64,000 bases of DNA, from assembly GCF_001507335.1 (NCBI RefSeq), contig NZ_LMAH01000012.1:1-64000 (forward strand), read 5' to 3'. This stretch comes from Chryseobacterium sp. JAH. Lineage in GTDB: Bacteria > Bacteroidota > Bacteroidia > Flavobacteriales > Weeksellaceae. The notes below the pieces were generated by a model that did not search any database, was not told the DNA's origin, and saw only the letters and a program-made list of their open reading frames with translations. Positions 55,246-64,000 of this stretch are shown one piece after another. Every line of letters starts with the position of its first letter. Position 1 is the stretch's first letter. The position numbers and the translations under genes were made by a program.

Positions 55246-55386
55246 TTAGTCTTTAGGTTTATGTTTGTGCGGATCTAATGTAGGATGTTTTGGTTGGTTA
55301 GGAGGAGTAACGCTTCTCCTTCTGTCAGGCGTACCGTCCTCTTTTTTAGGTTTTGGTCCTGGCTTGATTGCTTGAATTGTGCTCAT
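55246..55386 (-). CDS. Small basic proline-rich protein (46 residues)
   Basis: ATG at 55386, TAA at 55246. MSTIQAIKPGPKPKKEDGT, PDRRRSVTPPNQP, then HPTLDPHKHKPKD. No signal peptide; rich in P, K, R and H. The terminator directly after it supports a real gene. Disordered; role unknown. Confidence 0.6.
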   Translation of the reverse strand: MSTIQAIKPGPKPKKEDGTPDRRRSVTPPNQPKHPTLDPHKHKPKD

Positions 55387-55596
55387 TTCAATTAATTAAT
55401 ATAGTTAGAAAATATTTATAATCTTAAAACGGATTAAGATTATTTCAAAAGTAAAACAATGCTTGTTTTCTACATTATGGAATCCCATAATCAGATAAAA
55501 TAAGATGTTCGTAATTTCTAAATAGGTCAAGTGTCTATATTCTTTATTGCTATTACCACCAAAGGTTTCCCATAATTAATCATGGTTTCTTTCCCC

Positions 55597-55604
55597 TAGA
55601 TTTG
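55597..55604 (+). promoter_or_regulatory. Possible -7 box of the 55622..56014 gene
   Basis: TAGATTTG fits TAnnTTTG, 17 bases before the ATG. No clear -33 box. Confidence 0.35.
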
Positions 55605-55621
55605 GCTAAATATTTTAAACC

Positions 55622-56014
55622 ATGAAAAAACTAGTACTTATTTTCGCAATTCTTTTTGCGCTTATTGTTAATGCTCAGGAAACTCCTAAGTATGTTTATT
55701 CAGAAATTGTAGGAACTTCGAAATTTTTAAGTACAAAAGTGCTTATCCAAATTGACTATGGCCAAGCGACATCAATTTGGGAAAGTAACCGTGTTAAAAA
55801 TACTGACGGATCTAACAGAGATTTTAATTCGATGGTTGATGCCATGAATTATATGGGTGCTTTGGGATGGGAGTTTCAGCAGGCTTATGTTGTTACTATA
55901 GGACAACAAAATGTGTATCATTGGCTTATGAGAAAAGAATTCAATGATTTGGATGCCAATATTCAAGATGAGTTGAAGAAGAACTTTCCTACAAAACGAG
56001 ATTTGAAAAAGTAA
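55622..56014 (+). CDS. Small exported protein of unknown function
   Basis: 130 residues with signal peptide (LVLIFAILFALIVNAQ). The mature part has YSEIVGTSKFLSTKVLIQID, MVDAMNYMGALGWEFQQAY and a C-terminal VYHWLMRKEF. The MGALGWEF segment recalls small beta-sheet proteins often called DUF4177-like (short strands followed by LxxxGWE), and this similarity is only suggestive. Located in the periplasm or outside. Single gene. Confidence 0.65.
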   Translation: MKKLVLIFAILFALIVNAQETPKYVYSEIVGTSKFLSTKVLIQIDYGQATSIWESNRVKNTDGSNRDFNSMVDAMNYMGALGWEFQQAYVVTIGQQNVYHWLMRKEFNDLDANIQDELKKNFPTKRDLKK

Positions 56015-56250
56015 ATCTGTGATAAAGAAAATTATATACTAATTACATTAATCAAACTTAATAATGCTTTGTATTGTACTCTTATAATGTGTAGTAAATT
56101 TTCAGACTGATATATTTATTTTATTAAAGTACATCATTTAAAATCTCATTATAACTGGATACTTATGGATTTGCAAATAGGCAAACACAGAAGTATCCAG
56201 CTATTTTATTATTATACAATATTTTATTTTAGAGGATATTAGGATGTCAT

Positions 56251-56288
56251 AAAAAAAAGTGAATCTCAATCATGCAGAGACTCACTTA
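56251..56288 (-). terminator. Terminator of the 56316..56720 gene
   Basis: The minus strand has AAGTGA.TCTC / GAGA.TCACTT with a T run of eight. Confidence 0.85.
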
Positions 56289-56315
56289 ATGTTTTTATTT
56301 TTTTATGTAGTTATA

Positions 56316-56720
56316 TTATCTTCTTCTCGGCGCACTTCTAGTATGCGGCCTAACATAAGTCCCATCTTTCCTTGTGTATCCCTTTACTTGTATTGATCCG
56401 CCAGAATTAGAACTTGGTGTGTAAGAGGAAGTGGATTTAGTTGAGTGGGATGTGCTAAAGTGTGTATAAGAGCTGTAAGTTGTATAGCTTGGATTATACG
56501 CCCATCCCAAATAATTGTCCCATTTTATCCTTTTATAATTGTTCTTATTGGCTTTGGTTGAAATGAAAACTTGAGTGTCTTTTGGTACTGTCGTTACAAT
56601 ACTTTCATTATTGCTACTTTCGTATATTGGAGTATCTTCAGATAATAAAACGGTGTAGTAATTGGTTGTACAAGAAATAAACGATAGAAAGATCGTCAGA
56701 TAGAGTAATATTTTTTTCAT
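56316..56720 (-). CDS. SH3-like lipoprotein with YVRPHTRS tail
   Basis: 134 residues. Lipobox cysteine C17 (LSFISC). The core (about 20-75) looks like a bacterial SH3 domain: VLLSEDTPIYESS, VTTVPKDTQVFIS, and YKRIKWDNYLGWAY. A Ser/Thr/Tyr-rich linker leads to VKGYTRKDGTYVRPHTRSAP. The last motif (GYxRKDGTYVxPHxR) is found at the C-terminus of many small bacterial proteins. It may bind peptidoglycan or remain on the membrane; exact role unknown. Confidence 0.75.
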   Translation of the reverse strand: MKKILLYLTIFLSFISCTTNYYTVLLSEDTPIYESSNNESIVTTVPKDTQVFISTKANKNNYKRIKWDNYLGWAYNPSYTTYSSYTHFSTSHSTKSTSSYTPSSNSGGSIQVKGYTRKDGTYVRPHTRSAPRRR

Positions 56721-56828
56721 GGTTAGTTTTGATTTTAAAATTTGTTAGATATTAATCTCTTTGATATTACTTACAAATCTAAATCAATAACGACGAAAGA
56801 AAATACGGAAATCCGTAATTAGAAAAAA

Positions 56829-59387
56829 TTATTTTCTTACCGTTTTCAGTGCATCAATCAACCTCCCCCTTTCCCCACTTCCCGTAGTAGAAAATCGTAA
56901 AAAAGGAACTCCATACTTCTCCACAATCTCATTCTTCATTTGATCCCTTTCACCTTGTCGGCTTTCCTTTTTATGGTATTCATAGCCATCAACTTCTATC
57001 GCCAAAACAGGGTTTTTACCTAGCTTATTGTAAATCAGAAAATCAAGATGGGTGGCGTGATGTCTGGCATATTGTTCTTCCTCTTCAGAAAGTTTGTCAA
57101 AATCCAACAGAAGATTTCTTAAAGGAAAATGCAGAACCACATCGTATTTGGAAAACTCGTCTTGTGATAGAACCTCTTTGATCAGCAGGTACATTAAATT
57201 TTCACTGTCAAAAACCGATTTTTTCTTTTGACCTGATAGGAGAACTCTTCGTTTCTCTTCATAGCCTTTGTACAGATAGTCAAAAATAGAGTGGAGCTCA
57301 CTGTTGACGATGGTGAAGTTGTGATAATCAATATAACGGATCAGGTCAGAGATGTTATTGTCTTTCTCATTTTCATTTCCATTGACAACCAGAATCAGCT
57401 GATCTTTTGCTCTCGAAATAGCAACGTTCAAACGATTCGGATTATCGGTAAAATCTGATATTTCATTATCTACAGTGGAAAGAATAATCACATCATTTTC
57501 TCTTCCTTGAAATTTGTCTACCGTATTAGCTTTGATCTTTGTTCCCTGAAATGTATTTTGCAAAGCAGAAATCTGATTTCGGTATGGAGTTACAATTCCT
57601 AAATCTACTGTTTCCAAACTTTGATATGGAATAATTTCCTGGGTAATAACATCAATCTGCCGCTGATTCATTCGTTCACGTGCATGATTTCCTGCTACGG
57701 TCTTGTAAACGATTAGGGGATTTCGGTCTGTTTTGACTTCGGATAAAATAATCAGCTGATTGTTGTAAAATTTCCGGTTGCAGAAATCAATGATTTGAGG
57801 ATGGCAGCGGTAATGTTCTTTTAAAAGGGTCTTAGGAATATCAGGAAATAATTCTGTGATCGATGAAAGCAAACTTTGGTTGGAATAACGATACGCTTCA
57901 GGAAGCTGATAGCTCTGAAAGATAAAATCTGTATTTTTTGCCGTTTGAGCATCAACCACATTCGGAAGCTGTTTTAAATCGCCTACAATCACCGCTCTTT
58001 TGGCGCAGGATAAAGCCAGCACACCTGTTGCTAAATCTACTTGCGATGCTTCATCAATAATCACAAAATCATACACGACATTTTCAGCAAGACTTCTTCT
58101 CAGAGAATAGGTGGTACTCATAATCACCGGATAGTCTTCGATGAACTCTAATGATTTTAAAAGAAGATCTCGCTCTGTATATTCCTTACGTTCTTTTCCG
58201 TTATATTTTTTATACAATGTATTTTTAAACAACTGCATCGAAACGTCTGTATAATCTTTCATTTTCTCATCGAAAGAAAAATCCTGCAATTCCGATTCTA
58301 ATTGTTGTCGCCTTAACTTGAGCTCTGAAATTTTTGTCGTGTAATATTTTGACTGAACCAATTTGATCAACTCCTGATAAGGCAGTTCATAAAAGTTTTT
58401 ATCTTTAACACCGTAAAGAAAAGGAAAGATCAATTTTCGCCACCAGTTGAATTTCTTACCCGATTGCTCGTAGTTTTCAATCGTGATCCAAAGCGAAAGC
58501 AACTTATCTGAACTGACATTCTTTTTAAAACGAACCTCTGCGAACAAAGTGTTAGTGAAGGAGAAATGCTGATATTCTGTTTCTATATTTTCAATTTCCA
58601 GTTTCAGTGATGCCAGCTCATTTTTGAATTTCAGTTTTTCTGAAAGCTGAGTAAAAAGTAAGGTATTAGACAATTTAAGAGCACTTGCTTCTTCAGCCGA
58701 TAATATCCAATCTGACAAATCAGGAATCTCAGCTTGGGATTCTATGAACTCTTTTTTATTTTGAGAACTTCCTAAAAGGGCTGCGATAAAAGAGATCCCA
58801 TTCTTATCCAGTTTTTCAAAAACATTCTTTGTTGCAGAATTATTGCTTGAAACCACTGCCACGGTTTGATTGTCCATCACTGCATTCGCAATGATATTTA
58901 AGATAGTCTGCGTTTTTCCAGTTCCGGGAGGACCTTCAATAACACTTAACGGTTTGGAGAAAGCTTCATTCACTCCATCTTTCTGACTGAGATTAAAACC
59001 AAATGGAAAAATCTCAGTAGGAGAGGAGTTTTCATTTCTCTCAGGTTGTTTTTGATTAAGATAGTTGGAAAGAATTGAATACTCAGGAATAAAAGAAATT
59101 CTCTCATAGCTGTCGGCAAGAATGTTATTTCCTTCCTCTGTTTTCAAGCCAATGGTCTCTGCAATTTCTTTTAAGTAACTGAAAATACTTCCTGCATTTT
59201 TTGTTTGAATCGCAGATTTTACAATTTGAATTTTGCTTTTGTTATAGGTGTATGATTTTCCATTGTTTTTAAAAACCACTATGTACTTCTCACCTGTGAA
59301 AGAGAAGGATTCTATTTCATCAGTTCTTTCTTTGCCGTCGATATAGATGGCTTGGGATTTTAGATGTGTAGTTGTGATTTTGTGCAT
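56829..59387 (-). CDS. Superfamily 1 helicase fused to a C-terminal PD-(D/E)xK-like nuclease
   Basis: 852 residues. Helicase motifs of the DNA2/UPF1 type: Walker A G152-PPGTGKT159, motif II VIIDEASQVD, motif III GDLKQLPNVV, HYRCHP, motif V DKFQGRENDVIIL and motif VI NVAISRAKDQL. Between motifs I and II lies a long coiled-coil insert. After residue 720 comes a nuclease-like domain with LDFLIYNK and AIEVDGYEYH, then FLRFST, as in DUF2726/Vsr-like fusions. It probably unwinds and cuts DNA or RNA. It lies 450 bases from the Avs-like gene, on the opposite strand. A short fragment of a related gene is at 32326..32440. Confidence 0.88.
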   Translation of the reverse strand: MHKITTTHLKSQAIYIDGKERTDEIESFSFTGEKYIVVFKNNGKSYTYNKSKIQIVKSAIQTKNAGSIFSYLKEIAETIGLKTEEGNNILADSYERISFIPEYSILSNYLNQKQPERNENSSPTEIFPFGFNLSQKDGVNEAFSKPLSVIEGPPGTGKTQTILNIIANAVMDNQTVAVVSSNNSATKNVFEKLDKNGISFIAALLGSSQNKKEFIESQAEIPDLSDWILSAEEASALKLSNTLLFTQLSEKLKFKNELASLKLEIENIETEYQHFSFTNTLFAEVRFKKNVSSDKLLSLWITIENYEQSGKKFNWWRKLIFPFLYGVKDKNFYELPYQELIKLVQSKYYTTKISELKLRRQQLESELQDFSFDEKMKDYTDVSMQLFKNTLYKKYNGKERKEYTERDLLLKSLEFIEDYPVIMSTTYSLRRSLAENVVYDFVIIDEASQVDLATGVLALSCAKRAVIVGDLKQLPNVVDAQTAKNTDFIFQSYQLPEAYRYSNQSLLSSITELFPDIPKTLLKEHYRCHPQIIDFCNRKFYNNQLIILSEVKTDRNPLIVYKTVAGNHARERMNQRQIDVITQEIIPYQSLETVDLGIVTPYRNQISALQNTFQGTKIKANTVDKFQGRENDVIILSTVDNEISDFTDNPNRLNVAISRAKDQLILVVNGNENEKDNNISDLIRYIDYHNFTIVNSELHSIFDYLYKGYEEKRRVLLSGQKKKSVFDSENLMYLLIKEVLSQDEFSKYDVVLHFPLRNLLLDFDKLSEEEEQYARHHATHLDFLIYNKLGKNPVLAIEVDGYEYHKKESRQGERDQMKNEIVEKYGVPFLRFSTTGSGERGRLIDALKTVRK

Positions 59388-59404
59388 TGGTTGGTGATGT
59401 CTTA

Positions 59405-59412
59405 CAAATATA
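59405..59412 (-). promoter_or_regulatory. Possible -7 box of the helicase gene
   Basis: The minus strand reads TATATTTG (TAnnTTTG), 17 bases before the helicase ATG. No clear -33 box. Confidence 0.4.
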
Positions 59413-59557
59413 TTAAACTGTAAAAGCTAAAAATGTAAAGTACAGATGATTTTTGAATTATTATAATGAAAAAAAATACAACTAACTAAGGATTCCCCTA
59501 AATGATATATTTATTTAATAGCCACTTTTACAATGCTAACAAATAAATAAAATAATT

Positions 59558-59704
59558 ATGGCAAAAACAGCAGCTTTTCATAGCATCAAACAGACCGTAC
59601 ACCACAACAATACTTCGTGTACGGAGGGTAACAACATTGAAACAGTAAACAAGCGAAGCGGAACAGGCGATAAGCCATTATGTTCACATTGCGCTAGACT
59701 GTAA
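59558..59704 (+). CDS. Small protein (48 residues), unannotated short gene
   Basis: ATG at 59558, TAA at 59702. It reads MAKTAAFHSIKQTVHHNNTS, CTEGNNIETVNKRSGTG, then DKPLCSHCARL. Histidines and three cysteines (one CxxC) could bind a metal. It is followed 16 bases later by a very strong terminator, which supports real expression. The type is found as a conserved small protein in Chryseobacterium-like genomes as far as I recall; no function is known. Confidence 0.7.
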   Translation: MAKTAAFHSIKQTVHHNNTSCTEGNNIETVNKRSGTGDKPLCSHCARL

Positions 59705-59720
59705 GTTTCTTTGGTTTATT

Positions 59721-59744
59721 GGCTCATCGAAAGATGAGCCTTTT
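59721..59744 (+). terminator. Strong tetraloop terminator
   Basis: GGCTCATC GAAA GATGAGCC followed by TTTT. Perfect eight-base stem with a GNRA loop, after the 48-residue gene. Confidence 0.92.
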
Positions 59745-59841
59745 AAATTAGCATATGAATTGGTTGTTTACATAAAAATGGTAAATATTGGTTAATCAAA
59801 ATCTTTAGCATATTTTAGTGATAAAATAATAATAAAACACA

Positions 59842-62800
59842 ATGCAAAACATTGATTGGAATAATATTAGGCCACTAAATCATTCCCAAAAGAATAGCTT
59901 TGAAGAACTTGTTTGTCAATTAGCTAGAAATGACAGGTTCGAAAATGCAGTTTCATTTGTTAGAAAAGGTTCTCCTGATGCTGGTGTTGAATGTTTTTGG
60001 GTTCTGAGCAATTTTAAAGAAATTGCTTACCAAGCCAAATTCTTTACTTCTCCTTTGTCATCTACCCAATGGGGTGAATTAGATAAATCTATAAAGACAG
60101 CCTTAGATAAACATTCCAATCTATGCAAGTATATTGTTTCTATACCTCAGGATCGCGCAGATGCAAGAATTGAAGGTAAAACTTCTTTTTTGGATAAATG
60201 GAATGAATCTGTACTAAAATGGAAAAATTGGGCACAAGCCCAAGGCTTAGATGTGGATTTTGTTTATGAAGGTAGTTCGGAATTGTTAACCAAATTATCA
60301 ATGCCAGAAAATATAGGAAAAGCATATTTTTGGTTTAGTAAAAATGAATTTTCTAAGGAATGGTTTAACGACAATAATAAAAGGAAAGTAAAAGATCTTG
60401 GTGCAAGATATAGTGAAGAACTAAATATTTTATCTGATACAGCGAAAATATTTGAACTGATGATTTTCCCTTTAAAATTAAAAAAAATACTATTTTCAGA
60501 ATATGAAAGTTTAGAGATAGATTTTAAATCTTATTTAAATATTTCCAAACAATATCCAGAAATTCATGAAAAATTGATCAAGTTACTAAACAATTTTTTA
60601 GATAAAGGAAAGTTGTTGCATTCGTATAACATATCTGATTTAAAACAACCAGAAATACTTAGCCATACAATCTTAATGCAGATGGATTCATTAATAAGAA
60701 TACTTTACGAGAATTATGCTGCTGATGATATAAAAATCAACCGAATTAATAGTAAAAATACTCTTGCGCTAAAAGCTAAGTATAAAGTAACATCATATAG
60801 CATTAATAAGTTTTTAACCATTTTAGATTCTTTAGACAAAAAGATAGCTATAAATCCCTTTTTGCTTATTGAAGGAGATGCTGGCATAGGAAAATCACAT
60901 CTTTTTGCTGATTTTGTCACCACATTTTACAAAGATTTACCTTCAGTTTTACTGTTAGGACAACAATTTTATAGTGAAAACCTATGGTTGCAAATAAGTA
61001 ATCAGTTACAAATAAATTGTTCTAAGGAAGAATTTCTGGGAATTCTGAACTCTATAGGAGAGAGTTTAAATTGTCGTGTGCCAATTTTAATTGATGCTAT
61101 TAACGAAGGAGGAAAGCAGATATGGAAAGAACAACTTTCTGGTTTTGTCAATGATATCAGATCTTATCCTCATATTGCATTAATTATTTCGATTCGTAGT
61201 ACCTACACTAACTATGTCTTATCAAAAAGTAATCTAAAAGACTTTGAGAGATATACAATTGAGGGCTTCAGAAATCTACCTGAAGTAACCAAAACATTTT
61301 TTAAGTTTTATAAAATTAATGATCTTCCCGTGCCGATTCTAAACCCGGAGTTTAAAAATCCATTATTTTTGAAGTTATTCTGCATAGGATTAAAAGATAA
61401 TAACTTAGATACGCTTCCCGATGATTATGATAATATAACTGTAATCTATAATTACTATTATCACAAGATTAACAAGATATTAGCAGATCGGTTAGCTTAT
61501 GATTATAGGAATTTTAACTTAGTTCTTGAAGCAATATCTTTGCTGGCAGATGATATGGTTAGATATAAGACTTCTCAATTGAGTAGAGAAGTTGCAAATA
61601 TCATATTAATTGAGAAATATCGATATTCCTTGCCAAATGCAGGAATGATACTCTCAGAGTTGATTAAGGAAAATGTATTGAACGAAAATATTGTTGGAAA
61701 TAAGGAAATAATTTATTTTTCCTATGAAAAATTGGGTGACTACATAATAGCTAAAAGTCTTTTGAATTTAGACTCTAACAAGATAAAGCTTTTAGCGGAA
61801 ACTGGAACATACAGCATTGATCAATCATTTAACCTTTTTGAAGTAATTAAAAATGATATAGCTGTTAAAGCTAATTTAGGTATTATAGAAGCTATTTCTA
61901 TATTACTGCCCGAAATGTATAATTTAGAATTGTTTCAATTAAGAAAATCTACTACAGTTTTTTTAAAGCCGTTGCTAAAAAGCTTACTATGGCGTAACTC
62001 GTCTACAATAAAAGATATAACTATTGATTATATTAATAAAAATAGAAAGCTAGATAAAGCAGTGGCAAGCGAATTTGTGAACACTCTACTTCAATTGTCA
62101 ATCAAGCCCAATCATCGTTTAAATATATATTTTGTTGATGCACTTTTATCTCAAAAGAAGTTAACCGAAATCGATTTGATGTGGACCATTCATATAAATA
62201 ACTCTGAAGCCGGAAAAATACTTGTTAATTGGGCATTGGAAATATCTTCATTTTCTAATCTACATTCAAAAACAAAAAAAATATTTGCATTTTCTCTTTC
62301 ATGGTTATTTTGTTCAACCAATCGCGAAATTAGAGATAAAGCAACCAGAGCACTAGCTAAATTGCTTCAGAATGATTATTCTATTCTTATTAATTTGATT
62401 AATAAGTTTAAGGTGGTGGAAGATATTTATATTCTAGAACGTTTAGTGGGTGTGCTTTATGGAATCACTTTAAGGTTAAATGATAAAGAAAATATCTTGG
62501 AAATTGTGCAATTTGTAAATAGTATGATTAAAGCAAAAGAATTCAGACGTCATTTATTAATCGAAAATTATGTTCAAGGAATTATTAATTATGCTTCGAC
62601 AAAGGGAATATCTGATAAAAATGATTATATACAACCCGATATTACGAGTGATAAAGATCTATTTAAAGTTAAATTAGATTCGAAATTATTTTTTAAAAGA
62701 CATATAGCTCACATTTGTCATGATACACTTGTTAGCTATATTTCAGGAGAGCATAGTTTCATTCATAAATTTCTTGGTAAGAAAGCAAATTTTAGAATTT

Positions 62801-64000
62801 CTAATTTTTATACTTCAGACTTCGACTCATTGGATAGTATTATTAATAATACAGGAAATGTCGAAATTATAGGAGAAATTATAAAATTAATAAAATTAAA
62901 ATCAGATAGCGAATTAACGTCTATGATGAATATCGGTAACATTGATGATGATATACAAAATCTTTATGAACAGTTAATTAATTATGAAACTTTAAAACCA
63001 CAGGATGTTTTAAATATTAGATCTTTCTTTAATGAAGTTGCGAGCATAACTGATTCACAGTTTAACATTGATACTTTACAATATTATATTTCAAATGATG
63101 TTTTTAATATTATAGGATGGAACGGCAATGATTTTAAAGAACATGATTATCCAATATTAAGTTCGAATTTTTACAAAAAAAATCTCTTTAATTTACAAGA
63201 ATCTATAGGTGAAAAATATATTTTTATATCTTTTTATAAATGGTTATCTATAGTATCTAGTAATTATTTAATTGCTGAGATAAATCCTTCAAAATTTAAA
63301 TATAATAGGTATAAAGATCTTCGTAACCTTCTGCAGACAGATATTGATCCAACTATTTTTTTTTCAGGAATTATGCAGCAGAAAAATTCTTCTAATAAAG
63401 CAAGCGAAATTTATCAATTTAATTCAGAAGAATTGCTTGGTGAATGGATATGCTTAGGTTCTTCCGATCCTGGAGTTATAAAAAATAGTAACTTTCAGTT
63501 TGTACGAAAATGTTTAATTATTAACGCTTCTGATGCTGTTGATTATTTAAATTATTTGAGAAATGATGAATTGATTTTGAGGGATTTTCTTTATCTAAAT
63601 ACTTCTCAAAGTAATCACTATTTGGGTGAATTACATTGGAGAGAAGAATCTAAATTGATTCATAAACAAAGCAATAGAAGAGGTTATTTGGCTGCTATAA
63701 CCTATAGATGGTCAAAGGATAATGATTTTTCTTTAAATGATGATTTGCAATTTTTAGTTCCATCCTATCAACTTTCTCAGATTTTGGATATTGCTGCATT
63801 AATAGATGGTAGGTTTTATGATAAAGATGAAAATGTTGTAGCAGTAACTACATTTTTTAATAAAAATAATACATCATTATTTATAAATAAAAAGTACTTT
63901 ATTAACAAAATGAAAAGTAAAGGTTTAAATGCTTTAATATTGAAAGATTACGCTAAAAGCCGAAGTAAAGCTAAAATTGTAAAAAATATTTCACTTATAC
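59842..64000 (+). CDS. avs4: Avs4-like antiviral STAND NTPase with N-terminal Mrr-like nuclease (runs off right edge)
   Basis: Open for 1386 codons from ATG 59842 to the edge, with no stop seen at the places I checked in frame. N-terminal nuclease: SFEELVCQLARND, D46 in GSPDAGVE50, and Q64-A-K66, the D...(Q/E)xK site of Mrr-type enzymes; WGELDKSIKTALDKHSNL follows. The STAND NTPase has Walker A G345-DAGIGKS352 and Walker B ILID418-AINEG. The rest (about 600 on) is a long helical repeat region that should be the sensor. Avs proteins recognise conserved phage proteins and then form active nuclease assemblies; Avs4 senses portal protein in described systems. A standalone gene, AT-rich. Confidence 0.82.
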   Translation, partial: MQNIDWNNIRPLNHSQKNSFEELVCQLARNDRFENAVSFVRKGSPDAGVECFWVLSNFKEIAYQAKFFTSPLSSTQWGELDKSIKTALDKHSNLCKYIVSIPQDRADARIEGKTSFLDKWNESVLKWKNWAQAQGLDVDFVYEGSSELLTKLSMPENIGKAYFWFSKNEFSKEWFNDNNKRKVKDLGARYSEELNILSDTAKIFELMIFPLKLKKILFSEYESLEIDFKSYLNISKQYPEIHEKLIKLLNNFLDKGKLLHSYNISDLKQPEILSHTILMQMDSLIRILYENYAADDIKINRINSKNTLALKAKYKVTSYSINKFLTILDSLDKKIAINPFLLIEGDAGIGKSHLFADFVTTFYKDLPSVLLLGQQFYSENLWLQISNQLQINCSKEEFLGILNSIGESLNCRVPILIDAINEGGKQIWKEQLSGFVNDIRSYPHIALIISIRSTYTNYVLSKSNLKDFERYTIEGFRNLPEVTKTFFKFYKINDLPVPILNPEFKNPLFLKLFCIGLKDNNLDTLPDDYDNITVIYNYYYHKINKILADRLAYDYRNFNLVLEAISLLADDMVRYKTSQLSREVANIILIEKYRYSLPNAGMILSELIKENVLNENIVGNKEIIYFSYEKLGDYIIAKSLLNLDSNKIKLLAETGTYSIDQSFNLFEVIKNDIAVKANLGIIEAISILLPEMYNLELFQLRKSTTVFLKPLLKSLLWRNSSTIKDITIDYINKNRKLDKAVASEFVNTLLQLSIKPNHRLNIYFVDALLSQKKLTEIDLMWTIHINNSEAGKILVNWALEISSFSNLHSKTKKIFAFSLSWLFCSTNREIRDKATRALAKLLQNDYSILINLINKFKVVEDIYILERLVGVLYGITLRLNDKENILEIVQFVNSMIKAKEFRRHLLIENYVQGIINYASTKGISDKNDYIQPDITSDKDLFKVKLDSKLFFKRHIAHICHDTLVSYISGEHSFIHKFLGKKANFRISNFYTSDFDSLDSIINNTGNVEIIGEIIKLIKLKSDSELTSMMNIGNIDDDIQNLYEQLINYETLKPQDVLNIRSFFNEVASITDSQFNIDTLQYYISNDVFNIIGWNGNDFKEHDYPILSSNFYKKNLFNLQESIGEKYIFISFYKWLSIVSSNYLIAEINPSKFKYNRYKDLRNLLQTDIDPTIFFSGIMQQKNSSNKASEIYQFNSEELLGEWICLGSSDPGVIKNSNFQFVRKCLIINASDAVDYLNYLRNDELILRDFLYLNTSQSNHYLGELHWREESKLIHKQSNRRGYLAAITYRWSKDNDFSLNDDLQFLVPSYQLSQILDIAALIDGRFYDKDENVVAVTTFFNKNNTSLFINKKYFINKMKSKGLNALILKDYAKSRSKAKIVKNISLI

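Noticed and set aside
1-64000. CRISPR arrays, tRNA or rRNA genes, intact insertion sequences
   Set aside because: I looked for regularly spaced repeats, cloverleaf sequences and transposase motifs and found none.

Overview
The window looks like chromosome from a Bacteroidota bacterium of the Chryseobacterium type (Flavobacteriia, Weeksellaceae). I infer this from the AT-rich composition, promoter boxes of the TAnnTTTG form, proteins with type IX secretion (T9SS) C-terminal sorting domains, PAS-rich histidine kinases, and many lipoproteins with an ISC or VSC lipobox. I see no rRNA, tRNA, CRISPR array or intact insertion sequence.

Layout. 0-1.3 kb: a tandem family of small secreted beta-rich proteins with a decayed copy and duplicated terminators. 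1.7-11 kb: housekeeping and stress genes (serine hydrolase, DUF2867 SDR, TUDOR-like protein, PAS kinase, methionine aminopeptidase, AlkB, HxlR regulator divergent from a nitroreductase). 11-17 kb: a second PAS kinase, a membrane LytTR regulator and an amidohydrolase, with decayed reading frames between them. 17.4-22.9 kb: a compact LacI-controlled ketose locus (regulator, PfkB kinase, MFS permease, maltoporin-like porin, ketose 3-epimerase-like isomerase) with two identical TTAAACGTTTAA palindromes. 22.9-24 kb: fragments of a Crp-like regulator and of NDH-2, then a coupled pair of small genes. 24.4-31.6 kb: desaturase, DUF4142 lipoprotein, antiporter, aldehyde dehydrogenase and AraC regulator. 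31.8-45.9 kb: surface, lipoprotein and membrane genes of unknown role, FAD protein, retropepsin-like protease, two T9SS cargo proteins, and several gene fragments.

44.9-64 kb is the accessory part. It starts with two remnants of a DUF3945-type mobile-element gene and continues with: a three-gene minus-strand operon encoding a membrane phospholipase-D-like protein, a VWA-like lipoprotein and a DUF4236 protein; small cysteine- or proline-rich proteins; a TPR histidine kinase with its response regulator; a superfamily-1 helicase fused to a PD-(D/E)xK-like nuclease; and, running off the right edge, at least 1386 codons of a STAND NTPase with an Mrr-like N-terminal nuclease domain, best matched to the antiviral Avs4 type. 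I read this as a probable defence island. The PLD/VWA/DUF4236 operon is the best candidate for a system not yet described.

The window also carries an unusual number of gene fragments: near 0.5, 10.6, 10.9, 13.8, 14.1, 17.0, 23.0, 23.2, 23.4, 32.4, 34.0, 44.9 and 46.1 kb. They suggest repeated insertion and deletion in this chromosome. All functional names come from motif and family recognition by eye; no database search was run.
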